The position numbers and the translations under genes are program-made. A stretch of 64,000 nt of DNA from the NCBI RefSeq assembly GCF_002754195.1, contig NZ_PEEU01000001.1, positions 5,580,001 through 5,644,000 on the forward strand, read 5' to 3'. The stretch is from Flavobacterium sp. 9. GTDB lineage: Bacteria > Bacteroidota > Bacteroidia > Flavobacteriales > Flavobacteriaceae. The number at the start of each line of letters is the position of its first letter. Positions within the stretch are counted from its first letter, which is position 1. Of this stretch, positions 26,086-35,751 are shown piece by piece. The notes under the pieces were generated by a model that saw nothing but the letters and a program-made list of their open reading frames with translations, made no database searches and was not told where the DNA came from.

Positions 26086-27561
26086 ATGAAAAAGATATTG
26101 ATGTTCTGGATATCGTTTACCGGATTATGTGCAAATGCTCAAAAAAACACAATTCCGCAAGTAATTAAAGCCTTTGAAGAATCATTTCAAAAGAAAGATT
26201 ACAACACTATAAAACAGCTTTTGGCGCCACAATTTAATGTTGGAGTTGGAGATTCGTCATCAAATGAATTTTATTTGAATGGGATTTTTAATGCATTTCC
26301 GGATTTAGATTCTTTGCAAGTTGGAAAATCTGTTACCGCCAAAAACGAAACTCGTGTTGCTGTAGATTTTTGCTTTCGCGGAAAAGAAAAGAAACCATCA
26401 GAAATTGTTTTTGACAAGGAAAACAAAATTCTATATGTGACTTTTTTCGACAAATTGTACAGAGTCGATCGCAATGCAGTCGTAAAAAAAGTAGCAACTA
26501 TACCTTTTGAAATAATCGAAAATGCAATTGCTATTAAAATAAAACTAAACAAAGCAGATCGCGAATTTTTAATGCTTTTTGATACCGGAGCCGATGGAAT
26601 GGCACTAAATCCGGACAGCGCTCACAAAGCGGGAGTTGTCGTAACGAGCAATAAATCAACATCTGTTGTGGGCGGAAATCAGCAAGTTCAGTATTCGGCA
26701 AACAATACAATTTATATTGGCGATCAAATAATACCAAATCAAGGATTGGTTATTTTTCCAAAAAGCAGTGTTTACGACGGATTGTTTGGCGCAAATTTAC
26801 TTCGCAATTACATCACAAAAGTCAACTTTGATACCAAGACAATTGAGCTTTATAATTTTGGAAATTATGTATATGATGGAAAAGCAAAACCGTTTGTTTT
26901 CGATTATAAAACAGGTTTACCGTTAGTAAAAATGGGATTAACCTTTGAAGATAAAAAAACGATCGAAGGCATATTCACTTTTGATACCGGAGCCGGTTAT
27001 AATTTGATCGCTTACGGACCTTTTAATCATAAACATAATTTGCAGCAAAATGTCAAAATAGATTTCAATTCGACAAATCACAGTTTAGGATATCAAACGC
27101 AAATTGTTGCGGAAACAATCCCGAATGTTTCGATTGACGGAAATAATTTTCCAGACGTAACAATTGCGATGCAGGAATATCAGGAAAACAATAAAAGCTG
27201 GGCTTCCGCAGATGGATCACTGGGAATTGATTTGATAAAACGTTTCAATTTTACGATCGATTTATTGCACAAAACTATGTATCTGGAACCCAATAAAAGC
27301 TTTAAGAAAATGGGCTCTTTTTATCTGTCAGGAATTGATTTAGAATTTGATGAGCAAGATAATCTAATTATAAAAAGCATCTTAAATACCGAAAACGAAG
27401 AGCTTAAAAAGATAAAACCAGGCGCCAAAGTAACGCAAATTAATGATTTTGAAATTGCCGATTTACGCAATCCGGAGAATATCAAAAAGCTAAGAAACAC
27501 CAAAGAAACTAAAGATTTTATAATAGAACAGAACGAACAATCTGTAAGGATTTCACTTTAA
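26086..27561 (+). CDS. Secreted aspartyl protease-like protein with NTF2-like and PDZ-like domains
   Basis: The 491-residue protein has a signal peptide (MKKILMFWISFTGLCANAQ) and an NTF2/SnoaL-like domain (about 22-130). Two retropepsin-like lobes follow, each with the active-site triad: Asp166-Thr-Gly (LFDTGADG) and Asp300-Thr-Gly (TFDTGAGY). A PDZ-like C-terminus (about 415-491, IKPGAKVTQINDFEIADL) ends it. Both catalytic Asp are present, so a single-chain pepsin-like active site is plausible. It is likely periplasmic and may cleave peptides brought in by the SusCD pair upstream (inference). Confidence 0.85.
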   Translation: MKKILMFWISFTGLCANAQKNTIPQVIKAFEESFQKKDYNTIKQLLAPQFNVGVGDSSSNEFYLNGIFNAFPDLDSLQVGKSVTAKNETRVAVDFCFRGKEKKPSEIVFDKENKILYVTFFDKLYRVDRNAVVKKVATIPFEIIENAIAIKIKLNKADREFLMLFDTGADGMALNPDSAHKAGVVVTSNKSTSVVGGNQQVQYSANNTIYIGDQIIPNQGLVIFPKSSVYDGLFGANLLRNYITKVNFDTKTIELYNFGNYVYDGKAKPFVFDYKTGLPLVKMGLTFEDKKTIEGIFTFDTGAGYNLIAYGPFNHKHNLQQNVKIDFNSTNHSLGYQTQIVAETIPNVSIDGNNFPDVTIAMQEYQENNKSWASADGSLGIDLIKRFNFTIDLLHKTMYLEPNKSFKKMGSFYLSGIDLEFDEQDNLIIKSILNTENEELKKIKPGAKVTQINDFEIADLRNPENIKKLRNTKETKDFIIEQNEQSVRISL

Positions 27562-27587
27562 CAAACAATCAAAAAACAAAAAACATC

Positions 27588-28973
27588 ATGAAAAAACAAA
27601 CCATTTATCTATTATTAATTGCCATTTTTATTGGGCAATTTGGTTTTGCTTCAGGCAATTCTGAATACGCTCTTATAACAGGAAAACTTTCAGGAATAGA
27701 AGAGAAAGTCAAAGAAATCACGATTCACAACGCCGTAGAAGGAAAACCGGAAATAGTTGCAACAGCAAAAGTAAATGCATTGGGCGAATTTGGTTTTATG
27801 CTGCCAATCACAACTCCGGGATTTTATTATATAGATTACGGACAATTTAAAAGCCGAAATCAATTAATTCGTTTGTATTTAGAACCAAAAACAGACTTAA
27901 ATCTTGTCATCAATAAAGACAATTATGTCTTGAGCGGAAAAAATGTTGGTCAAAATGCTTTAGTTCAAAAAGCAAATGAAATTTACAACGAATTTGCCGT
28001 TTACGCAAGATTAGGAGGAAACGTAACGTATCTGGATTTTTATCCGTGGCTTGATGGAGCAGTTGCAAAAGCAGACACATTTAGCAAAACAATCAAAACC
28101 AAAGATGCCATATTTAATAAGTTATTAAAACTTGCCGTAGCAACAGATGTTGAAGAATTAAGCTATACTTTTTTCAGAATGCCAAGAACAGCGTTTCCTG
28201 ACAAAGACGATCGTCCGGCAGTTATCAAAACATGGCAAACAGACAAAAAGTTCACAGATCCGGATTTATTAAAACTGGCAAACGGCGTTTCATTAATGTC
28301 AAATTACTTCTTTTATGTGACTATGAATAGTGGTACGGCACCAAAACGTCTGGACTTAGCAGAAGCAATCACACACATTACAGATCCGTTATTGATAGAC
28401 GCTTATTTGCATGACGGAATTGCAACATCACGTATGAAAATTGAAGAATACGAGAAAGTTGCACCAGTTCTTAAACCTTATTTAATTTCAGAAAACAGCA
28501 AAGCATTTATATTGGAATATGAAAAAGTATTGCATAAAAATGTAGGTCAAAAAGGAATCAATTTCACTTATAATGACGTTGAAGACAAACCAGTTTCATT
28601 CTCAGATTTCAAAGGAAAATATGTATATGTAGATTTATGGGCAACTTGGTGCGGACCTTGTAAAGCAGAAATTCCTCACATGAAAAAAATCGAAGAAGAT
28701 TATCACGGAAAAAATATTGTATTCGTAAGCCTTTCTTTAGACAAAGCAAAAGACAATCAAAAGTGGAAAGATTTCGTCAAAAAAGAGCAATTAAAAGGCA
28801 TCCAAATTATGGCTGATAAAGACTTTAACTCAGATGTAGCAAAGAATTACGACGTAAATGCCATACCAAGATTTTTATTATTTGATACAAAAGGAAACAT
28901 CATCAATTCAGATGCATTTCGCCCATCAAATCCTGAATTAAGAGAACAATTAGATAAATTATTAAAAGTATAA
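27588..28973 (+). CDS. TlpA-like thiol-disulfide oxidoreductase
   Basis: The 461-residue protein has a signal peptide (ending near FGFASG), a DUF4369-like beta-sandwich (about 25-120), a helical middle region and a C-terminal TlpA/redoxin domain (about 322-461). The active site is Trp-Cys355-Gly-Pro-Cys358, with the cis-Pro stretch VNAIPRFLLF. It is probably periplasmic and reducing, with electrons supplied by a DsbD-like protein such as the one encoded at 32234. It lies 26 bp after the aspartyl protease gene. Confidence 0.9.
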   Translation: MKKQTIYLLLIAIFIGQFGFASGNSEYALITGKLSGIEEKVKEITIHNAVEGKPEIVATAKVNALGEFGFMLPITTPGFYYIDYGQFKSRNQLIRLYLEPKTDLNLVINKDNYVLSGKNVGQNALVQKANEIYNEFAVYARLGGNVTYLDFYPWLDGAVAKADTFSKTIKTKDAIFNKLLKLAVATDVEELSYTFFRMPRTAFPDKDDRPAVIKTWQTDKKFTDPDLLKLANGVSLMSNYFFYVTMNSGTAPKRLDLAEAITHITDPLLIDAYLHDGIATSRMKIEEYEKVAPVLKPYLISENSKAFILEYEKVLHKNVGQKGINFTYNDVEDKPVSFSDFKGKYVYVDLWATWCGPCKAEIPHMKKIEEDYHGKNIVFVSLSLDKAKDNQKWKDFVKKEQLKGIQIMADKDFNSDVAKNYDVNAIPRFLLFDTKGNIINSDAFRPSNPELREQLDKLLKV

Positions 28974-29018
28974 GTAACTTTTTGGGGAAAGTGAGACTTA
29001 TAGGTTCGTTGTAGAGTT

Positions 29019-29240
29019 GCAAAGGTGAAAAGGTGCAAAGGAACAGAGGTGCAAAGGTGCAAAGGAACTAAGACACAAAGAAACTAAGACGCACAAAGTT
29101 TTTGTCATTTCGACGGAGGAGAAATCTCCACAAGAAGCTCGACAAAGATTGGATTTTCGGTGCGGAGTTACTTGCGGAGATTTCTCCTTCGTCGAAATGA
29201 CAAGATTGTGAAAAAACTTAGCGTCTTCGTGGCAAATCTT
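29019..29240. repeat. Compound repeat inside the protease/thioredoxin operon
   Basis: A purine-rich run of AGGTGCAAAG-like decamers (about 29019-29070) is followed by a long inverted repeat. Its arms at 29102-29129 and 29176-29203 (28 bp) match with one mismatch and start with TTGTCATTTCGACGGAGG. AAGACGC/GCGTCTT-type arm remnants lie outside. The same core occurs at 35783-35808. The element fills the gap between the TlpA-like and M16 genes. Confidence 0.7.
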
Positions 29241-29272
29241 TACCCAATTAGACAAAAAAAAAGAAAAATAAT

Positions 29273-32089
29273 ATGTTTTATAAACAAAAGTCTACACTAA
29301 TTTTTTTATTTATACTTGGAATATTTCAGGCGAATGCTCAGGATTTCAAGGCAAATGATCCAATTGCGGTTAATCAGAAAATAAAAAAAGGAGTTTTGCC
29401 AAACGGCATGACGTATTATATTTATCCAACAACCGTAAATAAAAATACAGCAAGTTATTATATCATTCAAAACGTAGGTTCGATTCTTGAAAATGACAAA
29501 CAAAAAGGTTTGGCGCACTTTCTGGAACACATGGCTTTTAATGGAACGAAGCATTTTGAAGGAAAAGGAATTTTGAATACACTTCAGAAACAAGGCGCTA
29601 TTTTTGGCAAGAACATAAACGCTTATACGAGTACAGACGAAACCGTTTATAATCTCGACAATATTCCGTCGAAAGAGGACGGCGTTGTTGATACTTGTTT
29701 ATTGGTTTTGCACGATTGGTCGAATTTTTTGTCCTTGACAAATGAGGAAATCGATGCAGAACGTGGCGTAATTACCGAAGAATGGCGCACGAGACAAAAT
29801 GCGTCACAACGTATTTACGATCAGCTTTCGCCTTATTATTACAACAATAGTTTATACGCAGATCGCAAACCAATTGGCGATATGCAAATCGTGAAAAGCT
29901 TTGATTATCAGGTTTTAAAAGATTTCTATAAAGATTGGTATCGTCCGGATTTGCAGGCAATCGCAATTGTTGGAGATATAAATGCTGCCGATATCGAAGC
30001 AAAAATCAAAAAGCTTTTTGCAGATATTCCAACGCCGGTAAATCCTAAAAAGCGTATTGAAATCGCGATTCCAAACAGTGATAAAGCAACCTTTAAACTA
30101 GCATTAGATAAAGAAGTTTCGGCATCAAATATTACTTTCATGATTCGTCATGATGCCGAAAAACCAACAACAACCTTCGCTGATTTAGAAAAGTCAACGC
30201 AACGTAGTATTGCCTTTTCACTAATCAATAACAGATTGGCAGAAATGGCGCAAAAAGAAGATTGTCCGTTTAAAGGCGCTCAAATTGGATATCAAAATTA
30301 CAGCCGTTTAAATGATGTTTTGTTTGCCAGTATTTCGCCTAAACCAAACCAGCAACAAGCCGCTTTTACAGCCGTAATGAATGAATGGATTCGTGCCGCT
30401 AAATTTGGTTTTTCTAAAGGAGAAATTGAAAGAGCTGTTGCCGAAAATATTGCCTATTATGAAGATTATCTTGAAAAGTTAAATGAGATTTCGCATAAAA
30501 GTGTGATTGGAATGGTGAAAGAAGATTATCTAAAACATGAAATCATAAGCGATCCCGTTGCTGAATTTGAAATGGAAAAGGTGATTTATAAAAATTTAGA
30601 TACAGTAATTCTGCAAAAGCAACTTAACGAATTATACACTGCAAACAATAGAGTAATTGGAGTTACAGGAGTAGAAAATGAAGACAATTTAACACAGGAA
30701 CAAGCTTTTGATATTATCAATAAAGCCGAAAATAATCCTGCTTTAAAACCATATGTAGACACATTTGTGGCTCAAACTCTTATGGGAGACACGGTTTTGG
30801 CGCCTGGAAAAATTGTGTCAGAACAAAAAACGGCAGCAATTGATGCAACGACTTATGTATTGAGCAATGGCGTAAAAGTACATTACAAATTTGCTGATAA
30901 AAACAAAAAAGAAGTATCACTGGTGGCCGAAAGTTTTGGTGGCGCTTCATTATACGAACCTGTAGATATTCCATCAGTTGATGGCGCTGCAACGTTGGCG
31001 ATGATGTCAGGTGTTGGATCACTTTCTAATACAGATTTAGAAAAAGTTCTGAAAGGGAAAACGGCATCAGCAAATGCGTCTATTTCTAATTTGACCGAAA
31101 AGATTCAGGCTAATACAAACGTAAAAGATATAGAAACCATGATGCAATTGGTTTATTTGCGCTTTATGAAACCAAGATTTGATCCTGAAATATATGCCTT
31201 GACAAAACAAAGAAAACAGAATTCTTTGAAGAATAAAGAGAAAAATATCAACGCAAAAATGTCTGATAGTTTAACGTATGCGGTTTACGGAAAAAACAAT
31301 CCGAAAATACGTCTAATGGACCAGCAATTTATCGATGATTTGTCTTTTGATAAAATGAAAGCAATCTATTTGGAGCGTTTTGGAGACATTGGAAATTTCG
31401 AGTTTTATATCGTGGGAGACATAACTCCGGAGGTTTTAAAACCATTATTAGAAAAATATATTGCAAGTATTACAGGAGCCAAAAGAAACGAAAAATTCAA
31501 GGATAATACCGTTAAATGGGTTTCGAATAAAATTCAGAAGAATATTTATCTAAAGATGGAAACGCCAAAGAGTTCGGTTAAAATCAAATATCAAAAAGAA
31601 TATGCTTATAACCAGAAAAATGTAATTGCAGCTTCGTTTTTAGGAGATATTTTAACCTTGAGACTAACCGAAAGTTTACGTGAAAAAGAAGGCGGAACTT
31701 ATGGTGCGCAAGTTGGAGCGAGTGTTGTAAAACTACCAAAACCTACAGCGACACTTGCTGTTGCATTTGATTGTGATGCTAACAAAGTCGATCATTTAGT
31801 GCCAATTGTTTATCAGGAAATTGATAAAATTAAAAAAGGCGAAATAGTAAAAGAAGACTTAGAAAAAACAAGAACCAATTACATAAAAGTTAAGCAGGAT
31901 CAGAAGGATTTTAATTATAACAGCATGGATTTGATTTATAATTATTTTCAGAATAATCTAAATATGGACGACCCAAAAAATTATCTGGACATTGTAAATG
32001 GTATGAAAGCAAAAGATATTCAAGATTTTGCAAATTCTTTCCTGAACAAAGCAGATTCATACGAAGTCGTTTTTAAACCACAATTATAA
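29273..32089 (+). CDS. M16-family zinc metallopeptidase (pitrilysin-type)
   Basis: The 938-residue protein has a signal peptide (MFYKQKSTLIFLFILGIFQANAQ) and two M16 halves. The first carries the inverted zinc motif His82-Phe-Leu-Glu85-His86 (GLAHFLEHMAFNGT) and the third ligand Glu163 (DAERGVI). The second half (about 520-938) lacks the motif and closes the clam-shell, ending with an R/Y-type region near LRLTESLREKEGGTYG. These enzymes degrade peptides small enough to fit the chamber. In this locus it would finish digestion of imported peptides in the periplasm (inference). A terminator follows at 32187-32221. Confidence 0.93.
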   Translation: MFYKQKSTLIFLFILGIFQANAQDFKANDPIAVNQKIKKGVLPNGMTYYIYPTTVNKNTASYYIIQNVGSILENDKQKGLAHFLEHMAFNGTKHFEGKGILNTLQKQGAIFGKNINAYTSTDETVYNLDNIPSKEDGVVDTCLLVLHDWSNFLSLTNEEIDAERGVITEEWRTRQNASQRIYDQLSPYYYNNSLYADRKPIGDMQIVKSFDYQVLKDFYKDWYRPDLQAIAIVGDINAADIEAKIKKLFADIPTPVNPKKRIEIAIPNSDKATFKLALDKEVSASNITFMIRHDAEKPTTTFADLEKSTQRSIAFSLINNRLAEMAQKEDCPFKGAQIGYQNYSRLNDVLFASISPKPNQQQAAFTAVMNEWIRAAKFGFSKGEIERAVAENIAYYEDYLEKLNEISHKSVIGMVKEDYLKHEIISDPVAEFEMEKVIYKNLDTVILQKQLNELYTANNRVIGVTGVENEDNLTQEQAFDIINKAENNPALKPYVDTFVAQTLMGDTVLAPGKIVSEQKTAAIDATTYVLSNGVKVHYKFADKNKKEVSLVAESFGGASLYEPVDIPSVDGAATLAMMSGVGSLSNTDLEKVLKGKTASANASISNLTEKIQANTNVKDIETMMQLVYLRFMKPRFDPEIYALTKQRKQNSLKNKEKNINAKMSDSLTYAVYGKNNPKIRLMDQQFIDDLSFDKMKAIYLERFGDIGNFEFYIVGDITPEVLKPLLEKYIASITGAKRNEKFKDNTVKWVSNKIQKNIYLKMETPKSSVKIKYQKEYAYNQKNVIAASFLGDILTLRLTESLREKEGGTYGAQVGASVVKLPKPTATLAVAFDCDANKVDHLVPIVYQEIDKIKKGEIVKEDLEKTRTNYIKVKQDQKDFNYNSMDLIYNYFQNNLNMDDPKNYLDIVNGMKAKDIQDFANSFLNKADSYEVVFKPQL

Positions 32090-32186
32090 TTTCTCTTTAA
32101 AGATTTTTATAAAAGTGATTAATTATTTTCCCTATAACTAAATATTTTGAATTAGTAAGCAAATAGATTTTTATAGTGGATTATAC

Positions 32187-32221
32187 GGAGGGTTGTTTGG
32201 CAATCCAACCCTCCTTTTTTT
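32187..32221 (+). terminator. Strong intrinsic terminator after the M16 gene
   Basis: GGAGGGTTG (32187-32195) pairs with CAACCCTCC (32206-32214), followed by a run of T. Its end is only 12 bp from the dsbD-like ATG, so no promoter fits between them: the dsbD-like gene must be expressed by readthrough or from a promoter upstream of this stem. Confidence 0.85.
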
Positions 32222-32233
32222 AAAATTTTAACC

Positions 32234-34276
32234 ATGAACAAAAACATACTTTTAGCGAGTTTTTTACTGTTGTTTTCGATAATGGTAAAAGCTCAAATTT
32301 ATAATCCAATTAAGTGGAAACCGAGCGTTCAGAAGATCTCGGATACAGAATATGAGTTGCAGATAAAAGCAATTATAGATTCCGGCTGGCATTTGTACAG
32401 TCAGAATGTGAGCGATGGCGGACCAATTCCAACGCATTTTAATTTCCCAAAAAGCCCCGATTTTCAATTGATTGGAGACGTAAAAGAAGAAAAAGGGAAA
32501 ACAATTCAGGATCCGGTTTTCAAAATGCCAATTAAGTTTTTCGAAAAAGAATCAGTTTTTAGACAACGCATTAAAGTGCTTTCTTCAAAACCATTTAAAA
32601 TCAAAACAGATGTTGATTTTATGGTTTGTAATGACGAAAATTGCTTGCCGCCAAGTACCGAAGAAATTGAATTTTCGGTAAAACCGACAACAGAGAAAAT
32701 CACAGAAAAAGCAGATCAAAAAACAGAAATTAATGCAGTTTCTACAGATTCGGCAATTGTTTCGACAACAACAGATTCGCTTGAAAATAAGGTTTTAACC
32801 AAAGAAATTAAAGAAGTCAAAAAGGAAGTAAGTAACCCAATTCAGAAAAAAAGCAAAAGCTTTTGGGGGATTTTTATAATTGCCTTTTTATCCGGATTTG
32901 CAGCTTTATTAACGCCTTGTGTTTTTCCGATGATTCCGATGACGGTAAGTTATTTCACAAAACAAAGTAAAACCAAAGCCGCAGGAATGAGAAACGCTTT
33001 GATTTACGGATTTTCAATCGTGATTATTTATGTTTTATTAGGATCAATTGTAACCGCGGTTTTTGGCGCAGATTCTCTAAATGCGCTTTCTACAAATGTG
33101 TGGTTCAACTTGATTTTCTTTCTTTTATTAGTGGTTTTTGCGTGCTCATTTTTGGGTGCTTTCGAAATAATGCTGCCAAATGCATTAGCCAACAAAGTCG
33201 ATTCTCAAGCCGATAAAGGGGGATTAATCGGTATTTTCTTCATGGCTTTGGCTTTGGCCATTGTATCATTTTCCTGCACAGGACCAATCGTAGGCACTTT
33301 ATTAGTCGAAGCAGCATCAAAAGGCGGAATTGCGCCAATTGTTGGAATGTTAGGATTTTCGATCGCCATTGCATTGCCATTTTCTTTATTTGCGGCTTTT
33401 CCGGGTTGGTTAAATGCGTTGCCAAAATCAGGTGGATGGCTCAATACTGTAAAAGTGGTTTTGGGCTTTTTAGAATTGGCTTTAGCATTCAAATTTTTAT
33501 CCAATGCCGATTTAGTTTTGCAATTGCATTTTCTGTCAAGAGAAGTTTTTCTAACGATTTGGATTGCCGTTTTTGGAATTCTGGCGCTTTATTTATTTGG
33601 AAAAATTACTTTACCGCACGATTCTCCTTTGCCACATATTTCTGTTGGAAGACTGACTTTTGGAATATTGGTTTTGAGTTTTACGATTTATTTAATTCCG
33701 GGACTTTTTGGAGCTCCGCTTAAATTAATTAGCGGTTTTCCGCCGCCAATGCAATATAGCGAATCACCTTATGGCGTTGGTTTTTCGAAAAATTCTGAAT
33801 CAACAACTAAATCTATTTTGCCCGAAGGAGCAGAATATGGACCGCAGGATATTATCACTTTTCATGATTATGACAAAGGAATGGAATTTGCCAAAAAAGC
33901 GGGAAAACCAGTTTTGCTAGATTTTACAGGATATGCCTGTGTAAATTGTAGAAAAATGGAAGAATTAGTTTGGTCTGAACCTAAGGTTTTAGGCGTTTTA
34001 AAAAAGGATTTGGTTTTGATTTCCCTTTATGTCGATGATAAAAAAGAGTTGCCTTTAGAAGAACAATATGTTTCTGAAACTACAGGCAAAAAAATAAAAA
34101 CCGTTGGTAATAAATGGAGCGATTTACAAATTAAAACATACAAAGCAAATGCGCAGCCTTTTTATGCTCTTGTCGATCATAACAACTCGAATTTGATAGA
34201 ACCATCCGCTTATAATCCGGATAGTGATGATTATTATAATTGGTTAAATACTGGAATCAGGAAGTTTAATTTGTAA
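32234..34276 (+). CDS. DsbD-like transmembrane thiol:disulfide interchange protein
   Basis: The 680-residue protein has a signal peptide. The N-terminal DsbD-alpha-type domain (about 22-150) carries Cys132 and Cys137, a central eight-helix DsbD/CcdA domain (about 207-500) carries membrane cysteines Cys229 (TPCVFP) and Cys348 (SCTGP), and the C-terminal thioredoxin domain carries Cys569-Val-Asn-Cys572. All three redox pairs of DsbD are present. It would carry reducing power from cytoplasmic thioredoxin to the periplasm, supplying the two thioredoxin-like proteins upstream. It is physically part of the locus but separated from it by a terminator. Confidence 0.92.
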   Translation: MNKNILLASFLLLFSIMVKAQIYNPIKWKPSVQKISDTEYELQIKAIIDSGWHLYSQNVSDGGPIPTHFNFPKSPDFQLIGDVKEEKGKTIQDPVFKMPIKFFEKESVFRQRIKVLSSKPFKIKTDVDFMVCNDENCLPPSTEEIEFSVKPTTEKITEKADQKTEINAVSTDSAIVSTTTDSLENKVLTKEIKEVKKEVSNPIQKKSKSFWGIFIIAFLSGFAALLTPCVFPMIPMTVSYFTKQSKTKAAGMRNALIYGFSIVIIYVLLGSIVTAVFGADSLNALSTNVWFNLIFFLLLVVFACSFLGAFEIMLPNALANKVDSQADKGGLIGIFFMALALAIVSFSCTGPIVGTLLVEAASKGGIAPIVGMLGFSIAIALPFSLFAAFPGWLNALPKSGGWLNTVKVVLGFLELALAFKFLSNADLVLQLHFLSREVFLTIWIAVFGILALYLFGKITLPHDSPLPHISVGRLTFGILVLSFTIYLIPGLFGAPLKLISGFPPPMQYSESPYGVGFSKNSESTTKSILPEGAEYGPQDIITFHDYDKGMEFAKKAGKPVLLDFTGYACVNCRKMEELVWSEPKVLGVLKKDLVLISLYVDDKKELPLEEQYVSETTGKKIKTVGNKWSDLQIKTYKANAQPFYALVDHNNSNLIEPSAYNPDSDDYYNWLNTGIRKFNL

Positions 34277-34318
34277 GATGTTTCAGCCTGATTTATTAGA
34301 AATTGTTTAAAGGAAAGA

Positions 34319-34352
34319 AAGTGCTAAATTGAAAGATTTAGCGCTTTTTTTT
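34319..34352 (+). terminator. Intrinsic terminator after the DsbD-like gene
   Basis: AAGTGCTAAAT (34319-34329) pairs with ATTTAGCGCTT (34336-34346) with one G-U pair, followed by a T run of eight. It ends the large SusCD/protease locus. Confidence 0.82.
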
Positions 34353-34358
34353 CATTCT

Positions 34359-34604
34359 TCAGGGATTTAGAATTTCACTAAAAAACATGAAATGATCTTT
34401 AAATATCAGATGAATTATTTGAAAAAATAGCCAGGCAGAAATCATGGAAACGCCCATAATTGTTACAAAATAAAAGACATTCGCAGTCCAGCTTCTAAAG
34501 TATCTGAAGTAAACAATTGAAGTGTTGAATTGGAAATCTATTTTAGTAATTGCAAAAGAAATTCCAAATAGAATTATCCAATAGAGAAAAATTGTAGTTT
34601 CCAT
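34359..34604 (-). CDS. Small membrane protein, unknown function
   Basis: An 81-residue open frame starts METTIFLYWIILFGISFAI and has two strongly hydrophobic segments (about 3-19 and 43-68), as expected for a small inner-membrane protein. It ends next to the terminator at 34319-34352. No family is recognised and no partner lies beside it. The coding call rests on length, the ATG start and the membrane-like pattern. Confidence 0.45.
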   Translation of the reverse strand: METTIFLYWIILFGISFAITKIDFQFNTSIVYFRYFRSWTANVFYFVTIMGVSMISAWLFFQIIHLIFKDHFMFFSEILNP

Positions 34605-34762
34605 TTAATCCTATGGGTTTAAAAACTAATTGAATAATGTAAAATTATAAAATTTAATCCATTTTTATTCAGTTGTTTAGTGAAGTTTACTTTATGATAA
34701 TGTTAACTTTTAAGACTGTTTCTATTTAGCGAATAGTAGGTCTTTCTTTAGAATTTTATTTT

Positions 34763-34770
34763 TAAATTTG
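34763..34770 (+). promoter_or_regulatory. Candidate -7 element for the DyP peroxidase gene
   Basis: TAAATTTG matches TAnnTTTG exactly. It overlaps an alternative TTG start at 34768, which argues that the real start is ATG 34798. Confidence 0.5.
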
Positions 34771-34797
34771 ATAGAAAATAACCAACAAATACCAAGT

Positions 34798-35733
34798 ATG
34801 AATCACTCGCAAAGCGTCACCGACTATCCAAATAATAATACCATTTTTATGGTTTGGAAATTTAAAAATGAGGCGGATATAAAACCTGCATTTGAGAAAA
34901 TTTGTGCATTGGTAAGTAATTTAAACAATTCTTATACGATTAGAATTCCCGACGGAAGAACCAGTTGTGTTATGGGAATTGGACATGATGCGTGGATAAA
35001 GCTTGGATTACCAACGCCTTTGCCTAAAGAATTGGTGAATTTTGAACCAATTGTAGGCGCTAAACATGCTGCAATTTCAACGGTTGGCGATCTTCATTTT
35101 CATTTAAGAGCTCAAAATGCAGCGATTTGTTTTGATATGGCAATGGCAATTTCAAATGTATTGGAATTAGTTGCAGAATGTCTTGAAGAAGTGCATGGTT
35201 TTAGATATTGGGATGGTCGTTCAATCATTGGTTTTGTTGACGGCACCGAAAATCCGATAGGCGAAGAAAGAGATTTTTTTGGTGTAGTAGGAGAGGAAGA
35301 TTCTGCTTATAAAGGAGGAAGTTATTTATTTGTCCAGAAGTATTTTCACAACATGAAAAACTGGGAAAATCTATCCACAGAAGATCAGGAAAAAGTTATT
35401 GGAAGATCTAAAATGAATGATATCGAAATGGCTGACGACGTAAAACCAACAAATTCGCATAGCGCACTTACCGCCATAACAGATGAAAATGGTGAGGATT
35501 TAAAAATTGTACGCGATAATATGCCTTTCGGAAATCCTTCAAAAGGAGAAGTTGGAACTTATTTTATTGCTTATGCAAGCAAATTCAGTACAACAAAAAA
35601 GATGTTAGAAAATATGTTTCTTGGTAATCCTCCAGGAAATTATGATCGAATATTAGATTTTAGTACAGCACAAACCGGAACGTTGTTTTTTGTACCAACA
35701 TTTGATTTATTAGATGATTATTCAGCGGAGTAG
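34798..35733 (+). CDS. DyP-type heme peroxidase (YfeX-like)
   Basis: From ATG 34798 the protein has 311 residues; an upstream TTG at 34768 is unlikely because a promoter -7 element covers it. It carries the dye-decolourising peroxidase signature GFVDGTENP (about 145-153, distal Asp148), the proximal heme ligand His221 (NSHSAL) and the distal Arg239 (IVRDNMPFG). No Tat or Sec signal is seen, so it is cytoplasmic or encapsulated; no encapsulin gene is nearby. DyPs oxidise porphyrins, dyes or other substrates with hydrogen peroxide; the physiological substrate is unknown. It is transcribed alone. Confidence 0.93.
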   Translation: MNHSQSVTDYPNNNTIFMVWKFKNEADIKPAFEKICALVSNLNNSYTIRIPDGRTSCVMGIGHDAWIKLGLPTPLPKELVNFEPIVGAKHAAISTVGDLHFHLRAQNAAICFDMAMAISNVLELVAECLEEVHGFRYWDGRSIIGFVDGTENPIGEERDFFGVVGEEDSAYKGGSYLFVQKYFHNMKNWENLSTEDQEKVIGRSKMNDIEMADDVKPTNSHSALTAITDENGEDLKIVRDNMPFGNPSKGEVGTYFIAYASKFSTTKKMLENMFLGNPPGNYDRILDFSTAQTGTLFFVPTFDLLDDYSAE

Positions 35734-35751
35734 TTGCTTTTGTCATTAATG

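Noticed and set aside
29019-29070. Decameric AGGTGCAAAG runs as a CRISPR or origin iteron array
   Set aside because: The units are short, irregular and without spacers, and no cas or replication genes are nearby.
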